Of a stretch of 64,000 nt of DNA, positions 45,832-54,839 are shown piece by piece. A model generated the notes under the pieces. It had not been told where the DNA came from, did no database searches, and was given only the letters and a program-made list of their open reading frames with translations. Location of the stretch: contig NZ_KB850111.1 of assembly GCF_000369625.1 (NCBI RefSeq), forward strand, positions 314,038-378,037, given 5' to 3'. Positions within the stretch are counted from its first letter, which is position 1; each line of letters begins with the position of its first letter. Source of the stretch: Acinetobacter variabilis (GTDB lineage: Bacteria > Pseudomonadota > Gammaproteobacteria > Pseudomonadales > Moraxellaceae). Both the position numbers and the translations under genes were made by a program.

Positions 45832-47025
45832 TCAAATTCTGATTTCGATAAAATTAACATTCGATTCAAATACGGCATTTAACTGCTGTATTAAATCCTC
45901 TCTTCCCTGCAATACAGATTTAATTCTCAAATAGCTCATGCGGATGTCATCTGGATAGAGATCCAGCAATTGCTGAGCTTCTTCTACCCGGCCAGTTGCC
46001 TGCAGAATATGCCATTTGGCAAAACTTAATATAGGCAGTGCAGTATATTTTGCACCCCAAACTGAGATCTGCTGCTCAATATCTGCATAATCTGGAAACT
46101 GCTTTAATAACTGCTGCTGGAACCATAAATAAAATACATCCTGATTAAATTGGAGTTCCAGTAAATGTTTAGCAAGGCTTTCATGCTCAACACTCATTTC
46201 CGGTATTCTAAATAACAGTTTCAACCATAATAGCTTGACTTCATAGTCACGGTTAAATATGTCCTGTTTTAAATCCAGATAACGTTGTTTTAAATATTCT
46301 AAATCATCTTCAGTGGCCTGGTCATAAGCTATTAATAATTGCTGCAGCCATATTTTTTTTACTTCTTGGTCTAAATGTCCATATTTGGTTGAACGTAAAT
46401 ATAACCAGGGAAACTGTAAGGCAAATTGCCCCCATAAAGCATTTAAACGCTGCTCATAAGCGGTTTTGACTCGTCTTAACCAAGGGGATAACTCATGCTG
46501 ATTTAAAAATTCTAAATGCGTTAATGCCTGCTGACCATCCTGCTGCGATAAATAGATTTCAATTCGCTGTAATTCTGCCAGTTCAAATGCCATAGGATTG
46601 GACTGATTTAAACTACTCAATGCTTCGCTATATTGTTGCTGTCCCCAAGATAATCGGGCATCAATAATATGCTTGAGCAATCCCGACTGATTAAAAGACT
46701 GCTGGATAAAATCCCGTTGATCCTGTGCAGCATTTAATAACCAAACCACAGCTAACTGCTCATAAGGATGCAGGCGTGCAAAGCTGAATACCGTTTCATG
46801 TTTACGCCGTTTAAAGCTGAGATAACGTTTGGTCGCATACCACAGCATATGCATCAGGAAGCTGATTGCGATGAGTAGGCCCACCAGAAACCAGAAAGTG
46901 GTCTGGATCTGTAGTTCGCGCCAGTACAAATACACATAGCCCGCACCATAACCATAGCTCAGTACACTCAAGATCGCTAAGCCCAACAAACCAACCAGTA
47001 AATAAGCAAGTAAAATCTGTTTCAT
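45832..47025 (-). CDS. hemY: HemY-like inner-membrane protein
   Basis: This 397-residue protein has two N-terminal membrane helices (about residues 4-24 and 40-62). A long helical region follows, with TPR-like repeats (ALSSLNQSNPMAFELAELQR, AKWHILQATGRVEEAQQLL). This is the proteobacterial HemY-type protein, distinct from protoporphyrinogen oxidase HemY of Gram-positives, with a poorly defined role around heme synthesis. The in-frame TTG at 47031 overlaps the hemX stop region; ATG at 47025 was chosen. It follows hemX by six bases. Confidence 0.82.
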   Translation of the reverse strand: MKQILLAYLLVGLLGLAILSVLSYGYGAGYVYLYWRELQIQTTFWFLVGLLIAISFLMHMLWYATKRYLSFKRRKHETVFSFARLHPYEQLAVVWLLNAAQDQRDFIQQSFNQSGLLKHIIDARLSWGQQQYSEALSSLNQSNPMAFELAELQRIEIYLSQQDGQQALTHLEFLNQHELSPWLRRVKTAYEQRLNALWGQFALQFPWLYLRSTKYGHLDQEVKKIWLQQLLIAYDQATEDDLEYLKQRYLDLKQDIFNRDYEVKLLWLKLLFRIPEMSVEHESLAKHLLELQFNQDVFYLWFQQQLLKQFPDYADIEQQISVWGAKYTALPILSFAKWHILQATGRVEEAQQLLDLYPDDIRMSYLRIKSVLQGREDLIQQLNAVFESNVNFIEIRI

Positions 47026-47031
47026 AAGCAA

Positions 47032-47871
47032 TTAACCGATCAGGGTACGCGTATTGAGCTGAGGAGTAGGCGTCTGAGGTGCTGCCTTAATTTGCTCCAG
47101 TCGTTGAATCCATTGTTTGCTTTGCACATCTGGAAGTTGAGCCAATACCTCGATCACACTTTTCAGGGCTTGCTGGAAAGCTACCTGTTGTCCTTGTTGC
47201 ACACTATTTTCTGCAATCAGTAAACGCAGCTGAGCTTCTTTTAAGACCAGATTACGCTGCATTAAGACTGCACTCGGCTTCTCGACTGATTCAATCTGAA
47301 TCCAGCGCTGCCAGAATGAGCTTTGGGATGTAGCGCGGTGCTGATGCTGCACCTGGATTTCCTTTTCCATCTCAACATCAATCTGTTGCAGTAATTCTTT
47401 TAATTTATTCTGTTGTACTAAACGATTGTTGATGAACTGCTTAAGGACTTCTCGATCCTTGTCAATCGCCTGATTCAGGCTACCCAGAAGAGCAGGTGCC
47501 AGTTCTAGATGTTCAAGCTGATTGGATAATTGATTCAACTTTTCCATAGCCATTGCATATTGTTGCTGCTGCAAGGCAAACTCAACCAGATCCAGATATT
47601 GCTCGACCAAAGGCAGATCATCCTGCAAATCAGCTACAGGAGTATCCTGAACTGTCCCCTTGTTCGGTGTTTCAGGGTTTGCTGCTTGGCTCGTAGCAAC
47701 CTGACGTTTTAAAGCCACTAGCTGATCATTCAGATTGGTATTCTGCTGTTGCAGCTGCTTAAAATTCTGGGTCAATTCAGTCTGTGCTGAATTCAAACCA
47801 AACAGGTCATAGCTCAGCTTGGCAATCCACGCCAAGCTCAAGATGAAAAAAACAATGAATAATTTTTTCAT
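47032..47871 (-). CDS. hemX: HemX-like protein (uroporphyrinogen-III C-methyltransferase-related)
   Basis: This 279-residue protein has one N-terminal membrane helix (about residues 4-22) and a coiled-coil (LTQNFKQLQQQNTNLNDQLV). A Gln-rich helical periplasmic domain follows, with LVEFALQQQQYAMAMEKL and QKWIQRLEQIK-like segments. It matches HemX, which sits between hemD and hemY in many Gammaproteobacteria. No methyltransferase motif is visible, so the enzyme name given to some homologues is doubtful here. It starts seven bases after hemD. Confidence 0.8.
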   Translation of the reverse strand: MKKLFIVFFILSLAWIAKLSYDLFGLNSAQTELTQNFKQLQQQNTNLNDQLVALKRQVATSQAANPETPNKGTVQDTPVADLQDDLPLVEQYLDLVEFALQQQQYAMAMEKLNQLSNQLEHLELAPALLGSLNQAIDKDREVLKQFINNRLVQQNKLKELLQQIDVEMEKEIQVQHQHRATSQSSFWQRWIQIESVEKPSAVLMQRNLVLKEAQLRLLIAENSVQQGQQVAFQQALKSVIEVLAQLPDVQSKQWIQRLEQIKAAPQTPTPQLNTRTLIG

Positions 47872-47878
47872 GCGTTTC

Positions 47879-48646
47879 CTAGTACATCAGTAGCTGCTGC
47901 AAAATCGTCGATCCGCTTAAGTCCTCTAACTGAGCGAATTGAAAACCAGCCTGATGTTGCTGTTGATATTCCCCAAGCATGGCAGCCAAACGTGGCCCTA
48001 AAACCAAATACAATGCCCGATTAATGAGATGCGGATACGGCTGCATCAAGGCTAGCCAGTTAAGCCAGCTCGCTTCACTGCTGACCAAGACTGCATAACA
48101 AGGATTAGCTTCAAGACTCGTCAAATGTTTAGCTAATATCTTAGAAGCAACTGGCGGACACTGACGATCATATAAAATGAAATTCAATATATGAATTTGC
48201 TGATCCTTTAAATGCTGCATCATAAACTGACGCCCACCCTCACCTCGCCAAAAAGCGACGGTTGATCCGGTAGCTAACTGCTGCAGTACAGGCAATTGCA
48301 GCATCCCTTCCGAAGTCTCCACATCAGGCACATAACTCTGGATACCGTAGCTTGCTAAAGCCTGCTCGGTAGCTTTACCTACAGCGACCCACTGGATACT
48401 TCCAAGATCATGCAATGATAGACCTGCCTGCTGCAAATATTGCATGCCAATCTGGGCAGCGTTCGGACTCACGACGACAATCAGTTTTGCTTGGGGTAGC
48501 CGCCTAAACAAACTGGCCAGCTCATCCTTATAAGGCTGCTGTACCAGTTCTAGCAAGGGCAACTCTATCACCGGAATCTGCGCTGTCTGTAGGGCTTGCG
48601 TTAAATTTGCAGCACGATCACTCGGACGGGTATTAATGAACAACAT
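47879..48646 (-). CDS. hemD: Uroporphyrinogen-III synthase
   Basis: This 255-residue protein has the two-lobed HemD layout: an N-terminal FINTRPSDRAANLTQAL, central VVSPNAAQIGMQYL and WVAVGKATEQAL (the conserved Tyr/Ser and Gly-rich segments), and a later VLVSSEASWLNWL. HemD closes and inverts ring D of hydroxymethylbilane made by HemC. The sequence is poorly conserved between species, as is normal for the family. Its ATG overlaps the hemC stop by one base (TAATG), so translation is probably coupled. Confidence 0.88.
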   Translation of the reverse strand: MLFINTRPSDRAANLTQALQTAQIPVIELPLLELVQQPYKDELASLFRRLPQAKLIVVVSPNAAQIGMQYLQQAGLSLHDLGSIQWVAVGKATEQALASYGIQSYVPDVETSEGMLQLPVLQQLATGSTVAFWRGEGGRQFMMQHLKDQQIHILNFILYDRQCPPVASKILAKHLTSLEANPCYAVLVSSEASWLNWLALMQPYPHLINRALYLVLGPRLAAMLGEYQQQHQAGFQFAQLEDLSGSTILQQLLMY

Positions 48647-49569
48647 TATTTTGAATAAAGGGCTTTCAATAACTCGCCTGCGCCCTGATCTAGCAAAGCT
48701 TTGGCCAGCTGCACGCCCAATTGCTCTGCATCTGCCATGTTTCCGCTTTGCTGTGCACGTAGCAAAGTTGCGCCATCTACACTACCGACCCGGCCTTCAA
48801 TCGAAATGACACCTTCGTTTAAAGTGGCATAGCCTGCGATTGGCACCTGACAGCCACCTTCCAGATAGGCATTAAAGGCACGTTCGGCACGGACACACGC
48901 ATCAGTTTCTGCATGTAATAGAGGCTGGATTAAATCTAATACCGCTTGATCTCCACTCCGGCATTCCAGGCCCAATGCACCCTGTCCTACTGCGGGTAAA
49001 CTTACTTCAGGCACAATACTATGACGAATACGATCTGCAAGGCCCAAGCGTTTTAAACCGGCACTGGCTAAAATAATTGCATCATACTGACCTGCATCCA
49101 GTTTGGATAAGCGTGTACCGACATTACCGCGTAAATCGATAATCTCAAGGTCCGGACGCTGTTTTAAAATCTGCGTTTTACGGCGCAAGCTCGAAGTTCC
49201 GACTTTGGCACCTTGAGGCAATTCGTCGAAACTGGCATAAGTATTTGAGACAAAAGCATCCAGTGGATCTTCACGTTCACAGATAACTGCCAAAGATAAG
49301 CCTTCAGGCAAGGCCATCGGGACATCTTTCATTGAATGGACTGCCAGATCGGCACGGCCATCTAGTAAGGCTGCTTCTAATTCTTTTACAAATAAGCCCT
49401 TACCGCCAATTTTAGCCAATGGCGTATCAAGAATTTTATCGCCCTGTGTAACAAAAGTGACTAACTCGACCTGAAGTCCAGCATGCAGGTCCTGTAAGCG
49501 TGCACGGATATGTTCCGCCTGCCAGAGCGCAAGTGGACTTTGTCGAGTAGCAATTTTTAGGGTCTTCAT
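48646..49569 (-). CDS. hemC: Porphobilinogen deaminase (hydroxymethylbilane synthase)
   Basis: This 307-residue protein starts [20 protein letters not shown]. It has [23 protein letters not shown] and [19 protein letters not shown]. The dipyrromethane-binding Cys lies in the conserved segment [13 protein letters not shown] near residue 240. It joins four porphobilinogens into hydroxymethylbilane. ATG at 49569 was chosen over the upstream in-frame start at 49578 because the family starts there. It follows algR by 114 bases, as in Pseudomonas. Confidence 0.96.
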   Translation of the reverse strand: MKTLKIATRQSPLALWQAEHIRARLQDLHAGLQVELVTFVTQGDKILDTPLAKIGGKGLFVKELEAALLDGRADLAVHSMKDVPMALPEGLSLAVICEREDPLDAFVSNTYASFDELPQGAKVGTSSLRRKTQILKQRPDLEIIDLRGNVGTRLSKLDAGQYDAIILASAGLKRLGLADRIRHSIVPEVSLPAVGQGALGLECRSGDQAVLDLIQPLLHAETDACVRAERAFNAYLEGGCQVPIAGYATLNEGVISIEGRVGSVDGATLLRAQQSGNMADAEQLGVQLAKALLDQGAGELLKALYSK

Positions 49570-49683
49570 AAATTTCAATAAACAGTCAATGAGAATAATA
49601 GTCTAAACTTAACCTGCTCACTTGAAAATGCAAGCGAATTTATGCATGTTTCAATGCTGTTCCAGACGAACTCATTGATCCGT

Positions 49684-50424
49684 TTAGAGTTTCTGAATCC
49701 GTTCCCGCAAGAATGGCAAATGACGCCGACTGACCGCCAGACGCTCTTCCAGTTCACGACAACGCACCTGATACTGGCCGGAACTTACCACTTCCAAGCC
49801 TTCCAGATAGTGAACCGAAACCAGTGCATTACGGTGAATCCTGATGAACTGATGTCCAAACTCCTGTTCCAACTCCTTCAGGGTTTCATCAATCAGGACA
49901 CTGCCGTTTTTATGGCGTACAGTCACATATTTTTGATCCGCCAGAAAATAATAGATATTTTCAACTGGCACCAATTCGACCCCGCGATAGGTCTTTGCCG
50001 CAATTTGATGGCGGCTGATATTGATTTCTTCCATATTTTCTTTTTGTTTTAGTTGGCTCATTTGAGCTTGGGTAAGTTTAATTAAATGCTCTAAAACCTG
50101 TGCCAATTCCTGTTGCATCACCGGTTTAAGCAGGTAGCCGTCTGCATTAGACTTGAATGCATCCAGCGCGTGTTGGTCATAGGCCGTACAAAAGACAATA
50201 GCCGGCATTGGGTCGAGCTGACGCAAATGCTGCGCACAGGTCAAACCATCCATTTCAGGCATTTGAATATCTAATAAGATGACATCAGGTTCATGCTGAT
50301 GAGCCAGATCAATTGCTTGACGACCATGTGTAGCTGTTGCAACCACATCATGCCCCAGTTGAGAGACTAAACGTGATAGTCGCTCGACAGCCAAAGGCTC
50401 ATCGTCACAAATCAGGACGTCCAT
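49684..50424 (-). CDS. algR: LytTR-type response regulator AlgR
   Basis: This 246-residue protein has a receiver domain (about 1-115) with acidic CDDEP, phospho-acceptor Asp in ILLDIQMPEMDG and Lys in YLLKPV. A C-terminal LytTR DNA-binding domain (about 140-245) has FIRIHRNALVSVHYLEGLE and RLAVSRRHLPFLRE. It is the partner of AlgZ. In Pseudomonas AlgR controls alginate and twitching; in Acinetobacter there is no alginate locus, so targets are likely pili or others (inferred). It is co-transcribed with algZ, 69 bases upstream, and precedes hemC. Confidence 0.92.
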   Translation of the reverse strand: MDVLICDDEPLAVERLSRLVSQLGHDVVATATHGRQAIDLAHQHEPDVILLDIQMPEMDGLTCAQHLRQLDPMPAIVFCTAYDQHALDAFKSNADGYLLKPVMQQELAQVLEHLIKLTQAQMSQLKQKENMEEINISRHQIAAKTYRGVELVPVENIYYFLADQKYVTVRHKNGSVLIDETLKELEQEFGHQFIRIHRNALVSVHYLEGLEVVSSGQYQVRCRELEERLAVSRRHLPFLRERIQKL

Positions 50425-50493
50425 TTCTCCTCCTTAATCCAGTCAACATTATTCATTTGATTATAAGTTAACTGTGATTTCCTTGATTTATTT

Positions 50494-51648
50494 TTATTTA
50501 TAGCGATATTGCACAACCGTGGTAAACACCCCTCCACCGGCGAAAGTCTGAAACGTCATCGTAGGTCCGTAATAAGCTTCCAGACGCTGTCTGACATTTT
50601 CAATTGCAATACCATGTCCCTTTTTTAATGTTTTATTATCCTGCGTATAAGGGTTTGTTATGATGATATTAATTTGATTTTGCAAGATTTCAATCAATAT
50701 GCTTATGGTACTCTTTGTCAAAATTTTTTCAACTCCATGGAAAATACTATTTTCCACTAGGGGTTGTAAAGTCAATAATGGAATTTGGACTTGTGAGTAT
50801 AAGTCTTTGTTTTCTAATTTCCATTCGACCTGTAAACGCTCTCCCAGACGAATCTGTTCAATCTCCAGATAGCGCTGGCAGAGTTCAATTTCTTCCTGCA
50901 ATTTGACCAGTTTCAATTCCTGAAAACTGGCCCGAAATAAACGGGACAAATTCAGCAACATTTGTTCGGCTTTGTCCGGGTCGATACTGATCAGGCTGAT
51001 TACACTATTGAGACTATTAAACAGAAAATGCGGATGAATCCTAGCCTGCATGGCCTGAATCCGTGCATTTAATTCACTGTGCTGCTGCTGCGCCCATTGT
51101 TCACGCAAATACAAATAGCGAAAACAGAACATACCTAACAGGATACCAAAACTCAGATGTAGGCCGACCTGTTCCAGTGCGATTGCCAGACTCAGTCCCT
51201 GAAAATTCAAATTACTGCCAAAATAAGTCAGTACATTCAGACTGGTCGTAGTTACCAAAACAATCGCCTGCAACAGCAGAAATCCGCAGATTAATGCCAG
51301 CTTAATCCCCATGCGCTGAAAATGCTGATGAAAAAGCTCGATTAGCGCTGCAAAACATAACAGTATCCAGTTGATATACAGCATATATTGAAGCAGATCT
51401 GCCAGATTGAGCGCTTGCCAGGATTGTGCTTTTGCCAAGGCCAAGACCATGGCCAGCACATTGCCGCCAATAAACATTTCCAGTAAATAGTGCAGCTTGC
51501 CAATCTGGCTAAAAAAATAGGAGCTTTGCGCTGATCCAGTCGGAGATGTAAAAGATTGATCGACTTGGACTTCGGCAACGGGCTTTGAATTTGTTATACT
51601 CTTTTTCGTTCTACTGCTTTTAATCTGATTGAGCCGACATGACCACAT
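50494..51648 (-). CDS. algZ: Sensor histidine kinase AlgZ (FimS-like)
   Basis: This 384-residue protein has four or more membrane helices in residues about 55-185. A His_kinase domain follows with phospho-acceptor His in [17 protein letters not shown], then an ATPase domain with [15 protein letters not shown] and [19 protein letters not shown]. This matches AlgZ/FimS. The start at 51648 is backed by a GAGGA ribosome-binding site inside argH; the next start in frame (residue 57) falls in helix 1. Its first ten bases overlap the first ten bases of the divergent argH, so each gene's leader lies in the other's coding sequence. It is first in algZ-algR. Confidence 0.87.
   Translation of the reverse strand: MWSCRLNQIKSSRTKKSITNSKPVAEVQVDQSFTSPTGSAQSSYFFSQIGKLHYLLEMFIGGNVLAMVLALAKAQSWQALNLADLLQYMLYINWILLCFAALIELFHQHFQRMGIKLALICGFLLLQAIVLVTTTSLNVLTYFGSNLNFQGLSLAIALEQVGLHLSFGILLGMFCFRYLYLREQWAQQQHSELNARIQAMQARIHPHFLFNSLNSVISLISIDPDKAEQMLLNLSRLFRASFQELKLVKLQEEIELCQRYLEIEQIRLGERLQVEWKLENKDLYSQVQIPLLTLQPLVENSIFHGVEKILTKSTISILIEILQNQINIIITNPYTQDNKTLKKGHGIAIENVRQRLEAYYGPTMTFQTFAGGGVFTTVVQYRYK
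51595..51600 (+). promoter_or_regulatory. Candidate -10 element of the argH promoter, inside algZ
   Basis: TGTTATACT gives an extended -10 (TATACT at 51595-51600). A transcript would start about 30 bases before the argH ATG, within the algZ coding region on the other strand. No clear -35 was seen. Confidence 0.45.
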
Positions 51649-53069
51649 CTTCTAATTCCTCAAATCCATCACAAGCCCAGACTTCGGGTATGTGGGGCGG
51701 TCGTTTCTCTGAAGCGACTGATGCTTTTGTTGCTGAATTTACAGCATCTGTTCAATTTGACCAACGTTTTTATAAACAAGACATTGCAGGCTCGATTGCA
51801 CATGCAACTATGCTGGCAAAAGTTGGCGTACTGACCGAACAGGAACGTGATGACATTATCGAAGGTCTGACTGCCATTAAAGCAGATATTGAAGCAGGTA
51901 ACTTCGAATGGCGCATTGACCTTGAAGATGTGCATATGAACATTGAGTCGCGCCTGACTCAGCGTATCGGCATTACCGGTAAAAAATTGCATACGGGCCG
52001 TAGCCGTAATGACCAGGTTGCCACAGATATCCGCCTGTATGTACGTGATGAAATCGATGCGATCCTGGAATTACTGAAAAAATTGCAAAAAGGCATCCTG
52101 GGTCTGGCAGCGAAAAATACCAATACCATCATGCCAGGTTTTACCCATCTGCAAACTGCACAGCCAGTGACTTTTGGTCATCACTTAATGGCTTGGTTTG
52201 AAATGCTGGTACGTGACTCTGAGCGTCTGATTGATTGCCGTAAACGTGTTAACCGTATGCCACTCGGTTCTGCTGCTCTGGCAGGTACGACTTACCCAAT
52301 TGACCGTGCTTATACCGCTGAGCTTCTAGGTTTTGAAGCTGTAGCTGAAAACTCTTTAGATGCCGTTTCTGACCGTGATTTTGGTATCGAATTCAATGCT
52401 GCGGCATCTTTAATTATGATGCACCTATCACGTATGTCTGAAGAAATGATCCTGTGGACATCGGCTCAGTTCAAGTTCGTAAATATTCCAGACCGTTTCT
52501 GCACTGGTTCTTCGATCATGCCACAGAAGAAAAACCCGGATGTACCTGAACTGATCCGTGGTAAAACCGGCCGTGTATATGGTGATCTGATGAGCCTATT
52601 GACCTTAATGAAAGGTCAACCACTTGCTTATAACAAAGATAACCAGGAAGATAAAGAGCCATTATTTGACGCGATTGATACCGTTCGTGGTTCATTGGTG
52701 GCATTCGCTGACATGATTCCTGCATTGGTTCCAAATATTGAAATCATGCGTGAAGCTGCACTTCGCGGTTTCTCAACGGCGACTGACCTGGCAGATTATC
52801 TGGTAAAAAATGGCGTGGCTTTCCGTGATGCTCATGAAATTGTGGGTAAAGCGGTAGCTCTAGGCGTACAGGAAGGTAAAGATCTGTCTGAACTAACACT
52901 TGAGCAACTGCAACAGTTCTCTGATCTGATTCAGGCAGATGTATTTGAAAAAGCCCTGACTTTAGAAGCATCTGTGAATGCACGTAATCACATTGGTGGT
53001 ACTGCACCTGCACAGGTTGAAGCTGCGATCGAACGTGCGCATGCTCGCCTAGAGAAACTTTACGCTTAA
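51639..53069 (+). CDS. argH: Argininosuccinate lyase
   Basis: This 476-residue protein matches Arg[62 protein letters not shown], and the fumarase/ASL signature [15 protein letters not shown] with the catalytic Ser. It cleaves argininosuccinate to arginine and fumarate, the last step of arginine synthesis. ATG at 51639 gives a 17-residue polar extension before the conserved MWGGRF; ATG at 51690 is an alternative. It is divergent from and overlapping algZ. yggX follows, 29 bases away. Confidence 0.96.
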   Translation: MTTSSNSSNPSQAQTSGMWGGRFSEATDAFVAEFTASVQFDQRFYKQDIAGSIAHATMLAKVGVLTEQERDDIIEGLTAIKADIEAGNFEWRIDLEDVHMNIESRLTQRIGITGKKLHTGRSRNDQVATDIRLYVRDEIDAILELLKKLQKGILGLAAKNTNTIMPGFTHLQTAQPVTFGHHLMAWFEMLVRDSERLIDCRKRVNRMPLGSAALAGTTYPIDRAYTAELLGFEAVAENSLDAVSDRDFGIEFNAAASLIMMHLSRMSEEMILWTSAQFKFVNIPDRFCTGSSIMPQKKNPDVPELIRGKTGRVYGDLMSLLTLMKGQPLAYNKDNQEDKEPLFDAIDTVRGSLVAFADMIPALVPNIEIMREAALRGFSTATDLADYLVKNGVAFRDAHEIVGKAVALGVQEGKDLSELTLEQLQQFSDLIQADVFEKALTLEASVNARNHIGGTAPAQVEAAIERAHARLEKLYA

Positions 53070-53098
53070 TTGCTTTCGCTTTAAATTGGAGTATTGAT

Positions 53099-53368
53099 AT
53101 GTCTCGACAAGTTTTTTGCCGTAAGTATCAACAAGAAATGGAAGGTTTAGACTTTGCACCATTCCCGGGTGCAAAGGGTCAGGAACTGTTTGATACGATA
53201 TCTAAACAGGCTTGGCAAGAATGGCTGAAACACCAGACCACGCTGATCAATGAAAAGCGTTTAAACGTGTTTGAACCGGATGCGAAAAAGTTCCTTGAAG
53301 AGCAACGCGAGAAGTTCTTTAACAATGATGAATCATTGGAAAAAGCTGAAGGGCTAAAGCCTGAGTAA
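53099..53368 (+). CDS. yggX: Probable Fe(2+)-trafficking protein YggX
   Basis: This 89-residue protein starts [20 protein letters not shown] and matches YggX throughout ([19 protein letters not shown], then MTLINEKRL-like [10 protein letters not shown] and [13 protein letters not shown]-type C-terminal helix). The single Cys near residue 7 is the conserved one. The family protects Fe-S clusters against oxidative damage and helps handle labile iron. It lies 29 bases after argH and is probably co-transcribed. Its stop codon lies within the palindromic repeat at 53361-53403. Confidence 0.95.
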   Translation: MSRQVFCRKYQQEMEGLDFAPFPGAKGQELFDTISKQAWQEWLKHQTTLINEKRLNVFEPDAKKFLEEQREKFFNNDESLEKAEGLKPE

Positions 53369-53403
53369 AAAACAAAGCACTGCTTTTCTTTTTTACGCAA
53401 GAC
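53361..53403 (+). repeat. Palindromic repeat copy B (yggX 3' end)
   Basis: It runs from CCTGAG to ACGCAAGA, includes the yggX stop codon, and pairs AACAAAGC with GCTTTTCTT-type sequence in a T-rich hairpin. It matches the element at 33414-33455 (minus strand) at about 38 of 43 positions. A partial copy (TTACGCAAGACAAG) recurs at 53488-53501. Confidence 0.75.
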
Positions 53404-53433
53404 AAGGACAAAGTCCGCGTAGGCAAGCATTTA

Positions 53434-53463
53434 AAAAGAGTCTCTTTTAAGGCTCTTTTTTTA
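53434..53463 (+). terminator. Probable terminator of argH-yggX
   Basis: The arms AAAAAGAG and CTCTTTTT, with a loop of about 12 bases and a T7 run, lie about 65 bases past the yggX stop codon. Confidence 0.65.
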
Positions 53464-53984
53464 TTGGAAAGAGTACTGCTCTAAAAATTACGCAAGACAA
53501 GCAGCTATGAGTTCATAGAATAAAAAACTCCTTACATGGAAATTTTTTTATCTAAGCTCAAGCTTTTCTTTTACGTAAATTAAGCGAAAGGTATCACTTC
53601 GAATGCCATAAAAAAAGTAACCTATAAAAAGAATTCCCTTTTTAATTTGAAAATTATTTCTTCACCAGAACATGAGTTAAATACCTGGCAAGAGACTCCT
53701 CGAGTATTCTTTTTCTATAGATATTCTATTTCTCTTAAAAGCACTCTAAAAACTATTCTAACTTTCATGAAATCGAAAATTATTGAGCTAAAAAACAGGC
53801 TTAAAACCTGTCATTTTCCTACCGTGTTTTTTAAATTTAAGCAGCTATTATCTTACTGAAAAGCAATCAGATTTGTATCAAAATAATCAATTGTAAATTC
53901 TGTATACATTGCTCTCACAAAACACAACATTCAGCTACAAGAAACCACATGATTTTGTGTAAGGCACTCCCTATAATGACTAGC

Positions 53985-54078
53985 AAGAAGATGAGATATC
54001 TTTGAATAACTATAATAATAACTGAGAAATACCCCCGATTTCATCCCAGTTCTTCCCCCAAAGGCTGGGTATTTTTTT
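53985..54078 (+). ncRNA. Candidate small RNA with C-rich loops
   Basis: A perfect -10 TATAAT (53972-53977) is followed about 65 bases later by a terminator-like hairpin: arms CCCAG (54045-54049) and CTGGG (54065-54069) with a 15-base loop, then T7 (54072-54078). The predicted transcript is about 94 bases. It carries C-rich words (TACCCCCG before the stem, TTCCCCCAA in the loop) able to pair with G-rich ribosome-binding sites. No ORF lies inside. The -35 is weak. Expression is not shown. Confidence 0.45.
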
Positions 54079-54110
54079 GCCTGTTATTTTTATATTCTCT
54101 ATTTTTAGCT

Positions 54111-54138
54111 ATAAAAAAAGCCCCTTTTAAGGAGCTTT
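54111..54138 (-). terminator. Terminator of pgsA
   Basis: On the minus strand the stem AAAGCTCCTT/AAGGGGCTTT (one mismatch) is followed by T7, close to the pgsA stop codon. Confidence 0.8.
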
Positions 54139-54144
54139 TATTGA

Positions 54145-54744
54145 TTAAGGCTGTTTCAGATATGGCCAAGCTGCTTTTAGGTAAATAAACATCGACCATA
54201 AGGTCAGTACCACAGCTGTATATAGCAACGCATAAGCCAGCATTTCTAGCGGTGGCCAGTTCAGCAGAAATACTGTAATCGCAATCATCTGAAACGCGGT
54301 TTTGTATTTACCCACTGTAGACACCGCCACACTGGTACGCGCACCAAGTTCAGCCATCCATTCACGTAAAGCTGAAACTGTAATTTCCCGTGAAATAATC
54401 ACAATGGCTGCAAAAGCCATAGAAACTGAAGGTTGCCATTGTACCAATACAATGAGTGCAGCAGCGACCATCAACTTGTCTGCAACCGGATCTAAAAAGC
54501 GACCAAAAGCAGACGTCTGATTCAGAGTACGCGCTAGATAACCATCAAACCAGTCAGTGACTGCAGCCACTACAAAAATTGTCGTTAAGATAATATGCCG
54601 AGTCACATCAGGACTGGTTTCATTAAATCCCATTGCCGGTGGCCAATATGCGACCAATAAAAAAACCGGAATCAGGATAATACGAGCCAAGGTCAAGATA
54701 TTTGGAATATTCAGGATACGACCTGTAGTCATAGACACCGCCAA
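54145..54744 (-). CDS. pgsA: CDP-diacylglycerol-glycerol-3-phosphate 3-phosphatidyltransferase
   Basis: This 199-residue membrane protein has the CDP-alcohol phosphatidyltransferase motif: TDWFDGYLAR, then eight residues, then GRFLDPVADK (D-x2-DG-x2-AR-x8-G-x3-D-x3-D). Four or so membrane helices surround it. It makes phosphatidylglycerol phosphate, the first step to phosphatidylglycerol and cardiolipin. The TTG at 54744 has a GAGGGG ribosome-binding site about five bases upstream; ATG at 54732 (MTTGRILNIPNIL) is the alternative, with a weaker site. It is upstream of the small-RNA gap and terminates there. Confidence 0.93.
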   Translation of the reverse strand: MAVSMTTGRILNIPNILTLARIILIPVFLLVAYWPPAMGFNETSPDVTRHIILTTIFVVAAVTDWFDGYLARTLNQTSAFGRFLDPVADKLMVAAALIVLVQWQPSVSMAFAAIVIISREITVSALREWMAELGARTSVAVSTVGKYKTAFQMIAITVFLLNWPPLEMLAYALLYTAVVLTLWSMFIYLKAAWPYLKQP

Positions 54745-54839
54745 TTGTTCCCCTCATGTACGATGAAAATGCACACTTTTTTCGAGGTTTAATCCATCAT
54801 TAATACGCTTCACTTTATACGAATTGACTTGAAGTGTCA

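Larger units (their letters stand above)
53369..54144. other. 776 bp gap between yggX and pgsA
   Basis: No convincing protein gene lies here. Contents in order are a palindromic repeat (53361-53403), a terminator near 53434-53463, a second partial repeat word (53488-53501), a long A/T-rich stretch with a 70-codon frame of low quality (53647-53859), a promoter-like TATAAT and a candidate small RNA (53972-54078), and the pgsA terminator (54111-54138). Confidence 0.6.

Noticed and set aside
53647-53859. 70-codon frame in the yggX-pgsA gap
   Set aside because: It starts with a non-ATG codon, has no ribosome-binding site, poor composition and no protein motif; chance frame in A/T-rich DNA.
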